Shown one piece after another: positions 34,510 through 42,538 of a stretch of 55,779 bases of DNA (position 1 is the first letter of the stretch; each line of letters begins with the position of its first letter). The notes under the pieces were generated by a model that searched no databases, had not been told where the DNA came from, and was given only the letters and a program-made list of their open reading frames with translations. The stretch is from Verrucomicrobiota bacterium (GTDB taxonomy: Bacteria; Verrucomicrobiota; Verrucomicrobiia; Opitutales; UBA953), in contig SUVQ01000011.1 of assembly GCA_015061905.1 (NCBI GenBank), positions 1-55,779 on the forward strand. The letters are read 5' to 3'. The position numbers were made by a program, and so were the translations under genes.

Positions 34510-35094
34510 TTAAGCAACTTTTGCGGCGAGCGCGTTGATTTTTTCCGCGTTTTCGAGCAAATCCGCAATCGGATCCCAGCGTCCGTCAACGAGTGCTTTG
34601 CGGACGGCTTCGGGAAGGGTTACGGGAACGCATTCGTCGCCGAATTTGACGCAAAGATTTTCGACATCGACGGTCATTTCTTCGTTCGGATTGGCGGCAA
34701 TCCAAGCTTCGATTTTTGCTAAATTTTCGCGTGTGGCGCAAACGCAAGCCACGCCGAGCGTCGTTGAATTTCCGAAGAAAATTTCGGCGAAGCTCCCGGC
34801 GATAACGGCGCGGATTCCGCGTCTCCACAAGGCTTGCGGGGCGTGTTCGCGGGAGCTTCCGCAACCGAAGTTCATGCCCGTAACGAGGATTTTTGCGTGC
34901 GGGAACGTGTTGAGCGCGTGCGGCTTGTCGGTGCCGTCATCATTTTTTCTTTCGTCGTAAAACGCGAATGCTCCGAGCCCGTCGAAGGTAATGCTTTTCA
35001 GGAAGCGAGCGGGAATGATGCGGTCGGTGTCGATGTCGTCGCCGGGAACGAAAGCGGGAACGCCGGAAACGGCGGTGATTTTTTCAAGAGCCAT
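34510..35094 (-). CDS. leuD: 3-isopropylmalate dehydratase small subunit
   Basis: Swivelling-domain subunit of isopropylmalate isomerase, the second step of leucine synthesis. The protein has 194 residues with the typical PGDDIDTDRIIPARFL near the N-terminus, GMNFGCGSSREHAPQAL, and AVIAGSFAEIFFGNSTTLG. The large subunit LeuC, usually adjacent, is not in the window; leuA, the first step, is 4.6 kb away on the other strand. Two GGGAACG motifs at 35043-35060 encode parts of the N-terminal VPAFVPGDD. It lies 20 bp after the membrane-protein gene and 6 bp before ruvA. Confidence 0.95.
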   Translation of the reverse strand: MALEKITAVSGVPAFVPGDDIDTDRIIPARFLKSITFDGLGAFAFYDERKNDDGTDKPHALNTFPHAKILVTGMNFGCGSSREHAPQALWRRGIRAVIAGSFAEIFFGNSTTLGVACVCATRENLAKIEAWIAANPNEEMTVDVENLCVKFGDECVPVTLPEAVRKALVDGRWDPIADLLENAEKINALAAKVA

Positions 35095-35114
35095 TTTTTT
35101 GTAAAATAAAAGGA

Positions 35115-35504
35115 TTAATCGCGGTCGAAGCGGTCTTCGAGCTGTTCGAGGCGGCGTTCAATACGTTCGGTTTTTTGCGTGAGATTTTGCCAGGCGTCCA
35201 CGCAACGGTTTTCAAAATTTTTGTCGAAAAAAAGCAACGCGAGCGCGGCGAAAGTTACGAGAACCGCAAGCCCGACGGAAAGATAGCTGAGTTTGCGCGC
35301 AAACGCCGATTCGACGCACACGCCGAAAATAAACGCGAGAATAGAGACAAGAACGCAAGCGGCGAGCAAAACACATCCCAAAAACGGATTGTTGTAACCG
35401 AAAATCGCCGAGCAAGCGACTGAGGCGAGGGCACCGATTCCGAAAATTGCGGCAGTCAAGCGGTTTAAGGCGGGGAAAACTGTGCTTTTTTCTTCGTTAC
35501 TCAT
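35115..35504 (-). CDS. Small membrane protein with C-terminal coiled coil
   Basis: The protein has 129 residues from the ATG at 35504. Three membrane helices are predicted by eye (about 16-36, 40-60, 70-90), followed by a charged helix with heptad character (NLTQKTERIERRLEQLEDRF). No family recognised. It heads the run leading to leuD, ruvA and the reductase. An earlier in-frame start at 35693 is unlikely because it would overlap the promoter region of the divergent PEP-CTERM gene. Confidence 0.6.
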   Translation of the reverse strand: MSNEEKSTVFPALNRLTAAIFGIGALASVACSAIFGYNNPFLGCVLLAACVLVSILAFIFGVCVESAFARKLSYLSVGLAVLVTFAALALLFFDKNFENRCVDAWQNLTQKTERIERRLEQLEDRFDRD

Positions 35505-35622
35505 AACATTCCAAAGAATACTCGCCGCGCGTTTTCGCTCGCAAGCGTTTTCTATGCGATTCTTATCTCGGCAGAAAACGAAATGCGGCGAAATTTTTTT
35601 TTGGGTTTTTTCAAAAACGTGC

Positions 35623-35653
35623 TTGACGGAGACGTTTTTTTTTTTGCGACAAT
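35623..35653 (+). promoter_or_regulatory. T-tract promoter of the PEP-CTERM gene
   Basis: TTGACG (35623-35628), 17 bp with a long T run, then GCGACAAT (35646-35653), about 100 nt before the start codon. The same arrangement, TTGACA, 17 bp with a T run, GCGAAAAT, stands before the secreted-protein gene at 55.37 kb. The -10 would be GACAAT with a 19-bp spacer, or CGACAA with 18 bp. Confidence 0.55.
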
Positions 35654-35752
35654 CCGCGTCAAGAATTGGGACAAATCGGCGGGAACGCCGCATGTGTCCT
35701 CGTTTTTACCCGCAAAATACTTTTAACACTCACAATTAAACTTAATCATTAT

Positions 35753-36490
35753 ATGAAAAAATATATTACACTCGCGGCTCTCCTCGCCGCCGGAACAACG
35801 TTCGCAAATGCGGATGAAATAATCACTCTAACGCTTCCGGGAACAACGTCTGATACAGTGGCGAGTAAGGGAAGTGCAACGTCAATTAGTGTATCTGTTG
35901 ATGATGCTTCGGGAATCTCGGCGTTGGCTGGTTCTGAGCGAGGGCTTTATATGTTTTGTAATGGAGGACAAACAAATATCGGAACGGAAGCGGGCTCGAG
36001 CGAAGGAGACTGGACTTATGATACGCAAACGCAAACAGCTTCTGTTGAGCTTTGGGGTCGGAAAAATTATGGCGGAACAAATGTCGCGGCAATCTTTGAT
36101 GGAGGGTTGACGGACGGTCTTGTTCTTGACTCTTTGACTTTTTCTACTTCCGGACTTACCGGAGCTACAGATGATTACGCTCTCTACTTCGGCATTGTGG
36201 ATGATAGCGGGGCGGTTATTGCGTCCGGAGTTCAAAATAATTTAGGGACAAGTGCCGGTAGCATTATCTTACAAACGTTCGGAAACGAAGCGAATGAAAC
36301 AATGGTTTGGGGGGAAGGATACGATATTCTTATTGGGATTGTTTCTGAAGCAGGAAGCGCATGGAATTCGAAGAGCTATGTTAACGGGATTAAAGTTGAA
36401 GCAACGGTTATCCCCGAGCCGTCGGCGTTCGGAATGCTTGCGGGGCTTGGAGCACTTGCGCTCGTGGCATCGCGTCGTCGCCGCAAATAA
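35753..36490 (+). CDS. PEP-CTERM sorting domain protein
   Basis: The protein has 245 residues. A signal peptide (about 1-20, KKY then a hydrophobic stretch ending FANA) and a C-terminal PEP-CTERM tail (IPEPSAFGMLAGLG, helix, SRRRRK) frame a beta-rich Ser/Thr/Gly body with no recognised enzyme motif. It is probably a surface or matrix protein processed by an exosortase encoded elsewhere. The body contains no GGGAACG motif, in contrast to surrounding genes. The tail DNA is very similar to those at 0.25 and 14.3 kb. A GGGAACG-stem terminator follows after 37 bp. Confidence 0.88.
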   Translation: MKKYITLAALLAAGTTFANADEIITLTLPGTTSDTVASKGSATSISVSVDDASGISALAGSERGLYMFCNGGQTNIGTEAGSSEGDWTYDTQTQTASVELWGRKNYGGTNVAAIFDGGLTDGLVLDSLTFSTSGLTGATDDYALYFGIVDDSGAVIASGVQNNLGTSAGSIILQTFGNEANETMVWGEGYDILIGIVSEAGSAWNSKSYVNGIKVEATVIPEPSAFGMLAGLGALALVASRRRRK

Positions 36491-36527
36491 TTTTTGATGT
36501 ATTAATTTATAAGTTATTTATGGTTCG

Positions 36528-36563
36528 CGTTCCCGCAGCTTCGGTTGCGGGAACGTTTTTTTT
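36528..36563 (+). terminator. Intrinsic terminator built from inverted GGGAACG motifs
   Basis: CGTTCCCGCA (36528-36537), loop GCTTCGGT, TGCGGGAACG (36546-36555), then eight T. Note the compensatory A-T pair at the loop-proximal end compared with the copies at 0.36 and 55.0 kb. Confidence 0.85.
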
Positions 36564-36994
36564 CGCAGACATAGGTGGGGGAGATATGCCCCGGCTGATT
36601 TCTTGCGCCCCGTCGGGAGTTGTTTTTAGCTCAAAAAAATAAAAAAAATCTGCGTTTCTCTGCGTGCTCTGCGAGGGATTTTTTGTTTTTCTTCCGAACG
36701 CCCTCACCGCATCGCTTCGCTTGCGGTCCCCTCCCTCTTAGCAAGAGGGAGAGCTTTTATAATGATTTAGTTAAAAATTAAGAATTGGTAAAAAAGCTCT
36801 GCGAATCTTCACGTTCTCAGCGAGAGATTTTTTTTCGCGCAAAGCCGCTAAGTCTCGAAGTTTTTTTGCTTTATGTTTTTTGCGTTAAAACATTCACGTT
36901 CCCGGTGCGGCTAAAGAACGCCCTCACCGCATCGCTTCGCTTGCGATCCGCTCCATCTTACTAAGAGGGAGAGTTTTTATGATCTAATTAGAAA
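36564..36994. repeat. Repeat-rich non-coding spacer with two copies of a 90-bp element
   Basis: No gene. A phrase CTGCGTTTCTCTGCGTGCTC (36650-36671) is followed by copy 1 of an element (about 36696-36788). Copy 2 lies at about 36916-37008 and runs into the 3' end of yggS. Both start GAACGCCCTCACCGCATCGC, contain a CTCTTA-GCAAGAG or CTTACTAAG hairpin (CTCCCTCTT pairing with AAGAGGGAG in copy 1), and end in an ATTAAGAATT-type stretch. A CGCAAAGCCGCTAAG phrase lies between them at about 36837-36852. Confidence 0.75.
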
Positions 36995-37738
36995 TTAAGA
37001 ATTAGGAATTTTGTAATCGCGGGCACCGAAAAGGGCGGTGCCGATTCTGACCATCGTGGAGCCGGCGGCGACGGCGGGCGCGAGGTCGTGAGACATTCCC
37101 ATGGAAAGTTCGGGAAGTTTTTTTCCGAATTCTTTTTCGAGGCGTTCCCGCCATTCTCGCAAAGTTTCAAAGCTGCGGCGTGCGGTTTCGAGAGAGTCGT
37201 CGTCGATCGGCGCAACGCACATGAGACCGTCAACTTGGAGATTTTCGCTTTTGAAGGCGGCTTCGGCGAGCAGGCGGAGCCCGTCGTAGTCGGCGGTCCC
37301 GAACTTTGCGGGATCGCATCCGGGATTTGCCTGAAGTAAAATCGGCAGGCGTTCCCGCGCGATTTCTCCGCAGAGGCGATTGATTTTTTGGAGAAGGGAA
37401 ACGGAGTCGACGGATTGGATGCGGTCAAAAATTTCGACGGCGCGCCGTGCTTTGTTGCTTTGGAGGTGTCCGATGAGTTCCCAGCGCGGCGCGGGAACGC
37501 CGTCGCCTGCGGCGATTTCGCGAAACTGTTGTTTTTTGTTTTCCGCTTCCTGAACGCGATTTTCGCCGACGGCGGAAAAACCGGCTTCCGCGGCAAAAAC
37601 CGGAGCTTCCACGGGGTGATTTTTCGTTACCGGGAGAATTTTTACGCTCTCCGGATCGCGCCCGCAGGCGGCGCAGGCTTCGGCGACGCGCTCGCGGACG
37701 AGGCGGCAGTTTTCGGTGAACTCTTCAAAGGAAATCAT
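36995..37738 (-). CDS. yggS: YggS/PLPBP family pyridoxal-phosphate-binding protein
   Basis: PLP-homeostasis protein with an alanine-racemase-like barrel but no known enzyme activity. The protein has 247 residues. The PLP lysine lies in ILPVTKNHP (about 41); further motifs are GENRVQEAENK, WELIGHLQSNKARRA and the phosphate-binding SMGMSHDLAPAVAAGSTMVRIG. The last codons (KIPNS and stop) are supplied by an ATTAAGAATTAGG repeat phrase, so the 3' end of the gene appears to be formed by a dispersed element. It lies 6 bp after xthA. Confidence 0.93.
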   Translation of the reverse strand: MISFEEFTENCRLVRERVAEACAACGRDPESVKILPVTKNHPVEAPVFAAEAGFSAVGENRVQEAENKKQQFREIAAGDGVPAPRWELIGHLQSNKARRAVEIFDRIQSVDSVSLLQKINRLCGEIARERLPILLQANPGCDPAKFGTADYDGLRLLAEAAFKSENLQVDGLMCVAPIDDDSLETARRSFETLREWRERLEKEFGKKLPELSMGMSHDLAPAVAAGSTMVRIGTALFGARDYKIPNS

Positions 37739-37744
37739 AATAGA

Positions 37745-38524
37745 TTAAACAAAAAGCGTGTCGGGAACGCGCACGGAAACGGGGCAGTGGTCGGAGCCTT
37801 CGATTTCGGGATGAATTTCCGGGTCGCTGAATTTTTCCGCCAAATCGGCGGAGGCGAGCCAGTAATCTATGCGCCACCCGATGTTGCGTTCCCGCGCTTT
37901 CATGCGATAGCTCCACCACGAATAAGCGGCGGTGAGCTCGGGATTTTTCTCGCGAAAAGTGTCGATAAATCCTGCGGCGAGAGTTTCGGAAAATGAATCG
38001 CGTTCTTCAATCGTGAAGCCGGCACTGCGTTCGTTTCCTTTCGGGCGGGCGATGTCAATCGGCTTGTGCGCGCAGTTTAAATCGCCGCAGACGAGCACAG
38101 GTTTTTTCGCTTTTAGCGCGCAGAGGTGGCGGCGGAAATCGGCGTCCCAACGCAGGCGGTAATCGAGCCGCGCCAATTCGTTTTGAGAATTGGGAACGTA
38201 GGCGCAGACAACGTAAACGCCGGGAAATTCCGCCGTGATGACGCGCCCTTCCTGCGGGTGGTTTTCGCCTTCAAAATTGAAACTGACACCGAGCGGCGCG
38301 TATTTGGAGAAAATTGCCGTTCCCGAGTAGCCGGCTTTGTCCGCAGGATGCCAGATTTTGTGCGGGAACGCGGCTTCTTCCGGAAGCGGCGTGTCCGCCG
38401 GGCATTTAATTTCCTGCAGGCAAAGAATGTCCGGCTCGAAGCGGGCGACGTAGTTGCCGAAGCCTTTGCGAATGGCGGCGCGAAGCCCGTTGACGTTCCA
38501 TGAATGGAGAAGTGCGGTTTTCAT
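37745..38524 (-). CDS. xthA: Exodeoxyribonuclease III (AP endonuclease)
   Basis: Cleaves DNA at abasic sites and degrades 3' ends in base-excision repair. The protein has 259 residues from the ATG at 38524. EEP-family motifs: SWNVNGLRA, ILCLQEIKC (metal Glu), the GYSGTAIFSKY segment, VCGDLNCAHKPIDIA, WSYRMKARERNIGWRIDYWL and the terminal SDHCPV with the catalytic His. Upstream in-frame codons to 38596 lack family similarity and overlap the preceding gene. It is flanked by a membrane-anchored protein (44 bp) and yggS (6 bp). Confidence 0.95.
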   Translation of the reverse strand: MKTALLHSWNVNGLRAAIRKGFGNYVARFEPDILCLQEIKCPADTPLPEEAAFPHKIWHPADKAGYSGTAIFSKYAPLGVSFNFEGENHPQEGRVITAEFPGVYVVCAYVPNSQNELARLDYRLRWDADFRRHLCALKAKKPVLVCGDLNCAHKPIDIARPKGNERSAGFTIEERDSFSETLAAGFIDTFREKNPELTAAYSWWSYRMKARERNIGWRIDYWLASADLAEKFSDPEIHPEIEGSDHCPVSVRVPDTLFV

Positions 38525-38568
38525 ATACGGATGTGTGTTTTTTTTTGAAAAATTAAAAAGCGGCAAAA

Positions 38569-39417
38569 TTATTCTTCGTCGGAATCGGCTTCCCATTCTT
38601 CGTCTTCGTCAAACGCGACGCCGAAGGCGCTCAGCACGGGAGCGGATTTTTCTTTTTTGACCGGAGCCGAGGCGACGGAGGTTTCCGGTTCGGGGGCTTC
38701 AATCGGTTTTTCCGGTGCTTTGGCGACGGTTTTCTTGGGCTTTGATTTTTTCTTCGGTTTGTTTTTAACGGCGGCGTAAGCGGCGGCAAAATTCGTGCCG
38801 GAGGCTTCAACGTTGAATTTTTGTCCGGTGCGGTCAAAGACCTCAAGCGTTCCCGTCGGGAGCACTTTGAACACTTTGACAACGGTTCCCTTGGGAACTT
38901 CCATGCGGCCCATGGATTCTCCGGTGCGCGAGTCCGTCATCGTAATGGTGCGGGAACGCGTGAGGCGGATGAAGCCCGGCCAAGTATGGGGCTTGCGGGA
39001 AATGTCGACAAAGGCGTGAAGCGGTAGCGGCTCGGAGGAATTCCGGCTTTTGGCGGTTTTTTTGCGGGAAGTTTTTTTCTTGGCGGAGTCCGCTTGGCTT
39101 TTTTTGTCGGAAGAAATGCTTGTGCTCTTGCCGTCGTCCGAGGACGTTTGCGGGGCTTGGGCTTTGTCCTGCTTCGGAGCTGCCGTTTTTTCGGAGTTGC
39201 GGGAACGCTCTGCGGAGGTTTCGACGGATTTTTCAGCTTCGATTTCTCCCCGGAAAAGGAACTGCGTTCCCGTGATGCCGCAACGTTCCGCAATGGCGAA
39301 GCCGAGCCCGGCGACGACGAGTGCGCAGGCAAAAATGCCGAATTTTGCGCCGGCACCGAGAGGTTCTTTTTTGGGCGGCGCGGATTGGCTGATGATTTTG
39401 GAGGATTTTTTACCCAT
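38569..39417 (-). CDS. Membrane-anchored low-complexity protein
   Basis: The protein has 282 residues. One membrane helix (about 26-44, FGIFACALVVAGLGFAIAE) is followed by a long Ser/Lys/Ala-rich linker (about 60-130). A folded segment follows (about 131-215, with HTWPGFIRLTRSRTITM, MEVPKGTVVKVFKVLPTG and NFAAAYA), which reads like a small beta barrel of SH3 type. A Lys/Pro-rich tail ends in a very acidic DEDEEWEADSDEE. Charge segregation along the chain is marked. Function unknown. It is upstream of xthA and yggS on the same strand and divergent from leuA. Confidence 0.65.
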   Translation of the reverse strand: MGKKSSKIISQSAPPKKEPLGAGAKFGIFACALVVAGLGFAIAERCGITGTQFLFRGEIEAEKSVETSAERSRNSEKTAAPKQDKAQAPQTSSDDGKSTSISSDKKSQADSAKKKTSRKKTAKSRNSSEPLPLHAFVDISRKPHTWPGFIRLTRSRTITMTDSRTGESMGRMEVPKGTVVKVFKVLPTGTLEVFDRTGQKFNVEASGTNFAAAYAAVKNKPKKKSKPKKTVAKAPEKPIEAPEPETSVASAPVKKEKSAPVLSAFGVAFDEDEEWEADSDEE

Positions 39418-39473
39418 GAATAAAATCTGATTTTAACGAACAATAATGCGCGGCGCATCTGCTTCCGACAATC

Positions 39474-39512
39474 AAATTTCAATTTGACAAAATTCCTGCG
39501 GAGGAAAAGACT
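39474..39512 (+). promoter_or_regulatory. Promoter of leuA, AAATTTCAATTTG type
   Basis: AAATTTCAATTTGACA with a consensus TTGACA (39484-39489) as -35, a 17-bp spacer, then AAGACT (39507-39512), a weak -10. Transcription would begin near 39519, about 160 nt ahead of leuA. Confidence 0.55.
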
Positions 39513-39518
39513 ACCGTT

Positions 39519-39566
39519 GTGATTTACGGACAACATCGACTTAGTCGCACAACGCTTCTCCCCTGA
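39519..39566 (+). CDS. Putative leu leader peptide
   Basis: A 15-codon frame beginning GTG exactly where transcription is predicted to start and ending with TGA in the loop of the terminator hairpin that follows. Three of its residues are leucine, two of them adjacent (CTT CTC) just before the stop. The arrangement resembles leader peptides of amino-acid operons, but the peptide is short, the start is GTG and no comparison across species was possible, so this is a hypothesis. Confidence 0.35.
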   Translation: MIYGQHRLSRTTLLP

Positions 39567-39587
39567 GGGGAGCGGCTTGTTTTTTTC
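39554..39587 (+). terminator. Attenuator-like terminator in the leuA leader
   Basis: CTCCCC (39558-39563), loop TGA, GGGGAG (39567-39572), extended by outer GC pairs (39554-39555 with 39575-39576), then TTGTTTTTTT. No plus-strand gene lies upstream for it to terminate, so it most likely controls leuA. A second hairpin, TGCGGAA-GGT-TTCCGCA (39629-39645), is followed by TTTTTT (39651-39656). Confidence 0.6.
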
Positions 39588-39678
39588 TGCGGGAAGGCGA
39601 CCCGTTTTCAAGTTTCGCCGAGCTTTTTTGCGGAAGGTTTCCGCAGCAACTTTTTTGTCAAACTTTTTACTGTTTTTT

Positions 39679-41355
39679 ATGCAACATAACGAAATCACGA
39701 AATATTCCGCGTTCCCGCAAATCGATATTAAAAATCGCCGCTGGCCGGATAACCGCATCGAAAAAGCACCTGTGTGGTGCAGTGTCGATTTGCGCGACGG
39801 CAATCAGGCACTCGCCATTCCGATGAACGTCGAAGAAAAAATCGAAATGTTCAAAATGCTTTGCGATATCGGATTTAAGGAAATCGAAATCGGGTTCCCG
39901 TCCGCCTCTGATACGGAATTTGCGTTTGCGCGTGCCCTGATTGAAAAAAATCTTATTCCGGACGACGTTACCGTGCAGGTGCTCGTGCAATGCCGCGAAC
40001 ATTTGATACGCCGCACTTTTGAAGCTTTGCGCGGAGCGAAGCAGGCGATTATCCATATTTATAATTCCACTTCGCCGCTTCAGAGAAGAATTACTTTCGG
40101 GAACGCGTCCAAGGAACAAATTAAACAAATCGCAATCGACGGCGCGCAGTTGGTTAAAGATTTGCTTCCGGAAGCCGGGAACACGAAAATCCGCCTCGAA
40201 TATTCGCCGGAAAGTTTTTCCGATACGGAAGTCGAATACGCCGTCGAAGTTTGCGAAGCCGTAATGGACGTGTGGCAGCCGACACCGCAGGATCCGATTA
40301 TTTTGAACCTTCCCGAAACCGTTCAGTGGACCACGCCGAACGTTTACGCGGATATGATTGAAAAATTCTGCGGAATGATTTCCCGCCGCGACAGCGTCAT
40401 CATTTCCCTGCACACGCACAATGACCGCGGGACCGGCGTCGCCGCGACCGAGCTCGGGCTGATGGCGGGTGCCGATCGCGTAGAAGGCACGCTTTTCGGG
40501 AACGGCGAACGCACCGGAAATCTCGACATCGTAAACGTTGCCCTCAATATGTATACGCACGGAATCGAGTCCGGATTGAAGTTCGATGATTTGCCCGCTA
40601 TTCGCGAAGTTTATGAACGTTGCACGCGCATGACGATTCCCGCGCGCCATCCTTACGCCGGAGACCTCGTCTTTACGGCATTTAGCGGTTCGCACCAGGA
40701 CGCAATCAAAAAAGGCATGGACGCACGCGGCGCACTCGGCGGGGACGCGCCTTGGCAAGTGCCTTATCTGACGATTGACCCGACGGATGTCGGCGCGACC
40801 TACGAAGCGATTATCCGCATCAATTCCCAAAGCGGAAAGGGCGGGATCGCTTACATTCTCGATCGCGACTTCGGAATTGATTTACCGAAACTGATGCACC
40901 CGATTGTCGGGCAGGTTGTCGGGAACGTGGCGGATAAGCTCGGTCGCGAACTTTCTCCGAAGGAAATTCACGACGAGTTTCAGGCGCGCTTCGTCAATGT
41001 TGCGGAGCCGTTGAAATTACGCCTGTTCGAATCCAATTCGGAAAATAAACCGATCGTTTCGTGTGTCGCGGAAGTTTTGTATCAGGGAAAAGAATACAAA
41101 ATTTCCGGTAGCGGGAACGGTCCGATTAATGCGTTTGTAAAAGCGATTCACGCTCAGGGTTGGAAAAACTTCACTTTGCGTGATTACCGCTCGCACGCAA
41201 TCGGAACGGGCTCGGCGACTGAATCCGCCGCGTATGTTTCGATTTCCCGCGACAGCGACGGAAAGGTTTTCTGGGGTTGCGGAATTGATACGAACATTGA
41301 GCTTGCGGGCTTGTTGGCACTGGTTTCCGCGTTCAATCTCTCGCGCCGGATTTAA
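39679..41355 (+). CDS. leuA: 2-isopropylmalate synthase
   Basis: Condenses acetyl-CoA with 2-ketoisovalerate, the committed and leucine-regulated step. The protein has 558 residues, the long LeuA form found in yeast and actinobacteria. N-terminal barrel: WCSVDLRDGNQAL (metal Asp), GFKEIEIGFPSAS, IHIYNSTSPLQRR, and SLHTHNDRGTGVAATELG with the metal-binding HTHND. The C-terminal regulatory domain is present, with SGSGNGPINAFVKAI and HAIGTGSATESAAYV. The ATG at 39679 gives the usual N-terminus. An in-frame upstream start at 39577 lies inside the leader, just after the attenuator stem. Confidence 0.97.
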   Translation: MQHNEITKYSAFPQIDIKNRRWPDNRIEKAPVWCSVDLRDGNQALAIPMNVEEKIEMFKMLCDIGFKEIEIGFPSASDTEFAFARALIEKNLIPDDVTVQVLVQCREHLIRRTFEALRGAKQAIIHIYNSTSPLQRRITFGNASKEQIKQIAIDGAQLVKDLLPEAGNTKIRLEYSPESFSDTEVEYAVEVCEAVMDVWQPTPQDPIILNLPETVQWTTPNVYADMIEKFCGMISRRDSVIISLHTHNDRGTGVAATELGLMAGADRVEGTLFGNGERTGNLDIVNVALNMYTHGIESGLKFDDLPAIREVYERCTRMTIPARHPYAGDLVFTAFSGSHQDAIKKGMDARGALGGDAPWQVPYLTIDPTDVGATYEAIIRINSQSGKGGIAYILDRDFGIDLPKLMHPIVGQVVGNVADKLGRELSPKEIHDEFQARFVNVAEPLKLRLFESNSENKPIVSCVAEVLYQGKEYKISGSGNGPINAFVKAIHAQGWKNFTLRDYRSHAIGTGSATESAAYVSISRDSDGKVFWGCGIDTNIELAGLLALVSAFNLSRRI

Positions 41356-41397
41356 GCGAAATTTATTCCGGTTTCCCGGATTTCGTTTTCGTAAAAC

Positions 41398-41440
41398 AAA
41401 AAAAAAGCGTTCCCGCGAATTTCACGGGAACGCTTCTTTA
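41398..41440. terminator. Bidirectional terminator built from inverted GGGAACG motifs
   Basis: AAGCGTTCCCG (41405-41415) and CGGGAACGCTT (41425-41435) form an 11-bp stem between leuA and the convergent nucleotidyltransferase gene. An A run precedes it and CTTTAAGC-type AT-rich units follow. Confidence 0.8.
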
Positions 41441-41470
41441 AGCATTAAGCTCTAATCTTTAAGCTTTTGA

Positions 41471-42373
41471 TTACGCCCAAAGATTGGTCGGGTATTCGCC
41501 TGCTTCGATGAGCTTGCTGATGTTGGCTTGAACGACCGGCTTATCTTCCTTGTAGGTAACGCCGAACCACGCGCTGTCCGTGCGGAGAACCTTCGTTGTG
41601 GCGAGACCTTCCTTGATGAGCTGACCGATCGTCATCGGAATGAAGCATTCGCTCTTGAGCTCGGTGCCTTTTTCCTTGAGGAATTCGAGGAAAATGCGGT
41701 CGAGGTGGTCAAACAGTTTCGGCGTGCAACCCCACATGTTCATGGAAACCGGCGTATCGCCCGGAATATCCTTCGTGGAGCCGTCGTCGTAGGTGTTGCG
41801 TCCGTTGTCGCCGACTTTGGCGATTTTGGTCATTTCTTCGATGTCGGTAAGGTTGCCGTTCGCGTCCGTGTTGCAAACGCCGCGGGCGACGGTGCCGTGT
41901 TCGGAAAGCGTGTTCTTCATCAGGAAGCCGACCATCGAGAAATCGCTCGAATTCGGGTCGAGATTCGTGAGGTAATTCGAAAGCACTTCGTAGGAGTTGC
42001 GTCCGTAGAAATCGTCCGCGTTGATGATGGCGAAGTTTTCTTTGACGACGTCCTTCGCGCAGAGAATGGCGTGCGTCGTGCCCCAGGGTTTTTCGCGTCC
42101 TTCGGGAACGGAGAAGCCTTCCGGGAGCTTGTCGAGCGTTTGGAACGCGAAATCGACGGGAACGGGAAGATTTTTCTTGGCGACCATTTCGCGGAACGCT
42201 TCTTCAAAGTCCGGGCGGATGATGAAGACGACCTTGCCGAACCCGGCGCGAACGGCGTCAAAAACGGAATAGTCGAGAATCGTTTCGCCGGAGGGACCCA
42301 TCGGATCCATTTGTTTAAGTCCGCCGTAGCGGCTGCCCATACCTGCTGCAAGAACGAGGAGTGTAGGTTTCAT
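41471..42373 (-). CDS. Sugar nucleotidyltransferase
   Basis: The protein has 300 residues with a nucleotidyltransferase fold of the GlmU/RmlA type: LLVLAAGMGSRYGGLKQMDP at the N-terminus (signature GxGxR and the Lys), GETILDYSVFDA, and IINADDFYG, where the Asp binds the metal. It probably transfers a nucleotide onto a sugar 1-phosphate; neither sugar nor base can be read from the sequence. It stands alone, convergent with leuA and divergent from ribE, with no kinase or glycosyltransferase beside it. The C-terminal half has no obvious second domain. Confidence 0.8.
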   Translation of the reverse strand: MKPTLLVLAAGMGSRYGGLKQMDPMGPSGETILDYSVFDAVRAGFGKVVFIIRPDFEEAFREMVAKKNLPVPVDFAFQTLDKLPEGFSVPEGREKPWGTTHAILCAKDVVKENFAIINADDFYGRNSYEVLSNYLTNLDPNSSDFSMVGFLMKNTLSEHGTVARGVCNTDANGNLTDIEEMTKIAKVGDNGRNTYDDGSTKDIPGDTPVSMNMWGCTPKLFDHLDRIFLEFLKEKGTELKSECFIPMTIGQLIKEGLATTKVLRTDSAWFGVTYKEDKPVVQANISKLIEAGEYPTNLWA

Positions 42374-42538
42374 ATCAGGATATTTTTGTTGTGGGTTAAT
42401 TCGAATAAAAAGTAGAAAAAGGATACTCCCGTTTCGGCGGGAGCGTCAACGCGTTTCTACTTGTAAATATGCGGGATTTCGGCGCATCGTGATTCTCCGT
42501 TTGCCATTTTTTCGGCAAAGCTTAGGATTTTCCCCGCT

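Noticed and set aside
42374-42538. FMN riboswitch upstream of ribE
   Set aside because: None of the conserved RFN-element blocks is present; there is only a short 6-bp hairpin.
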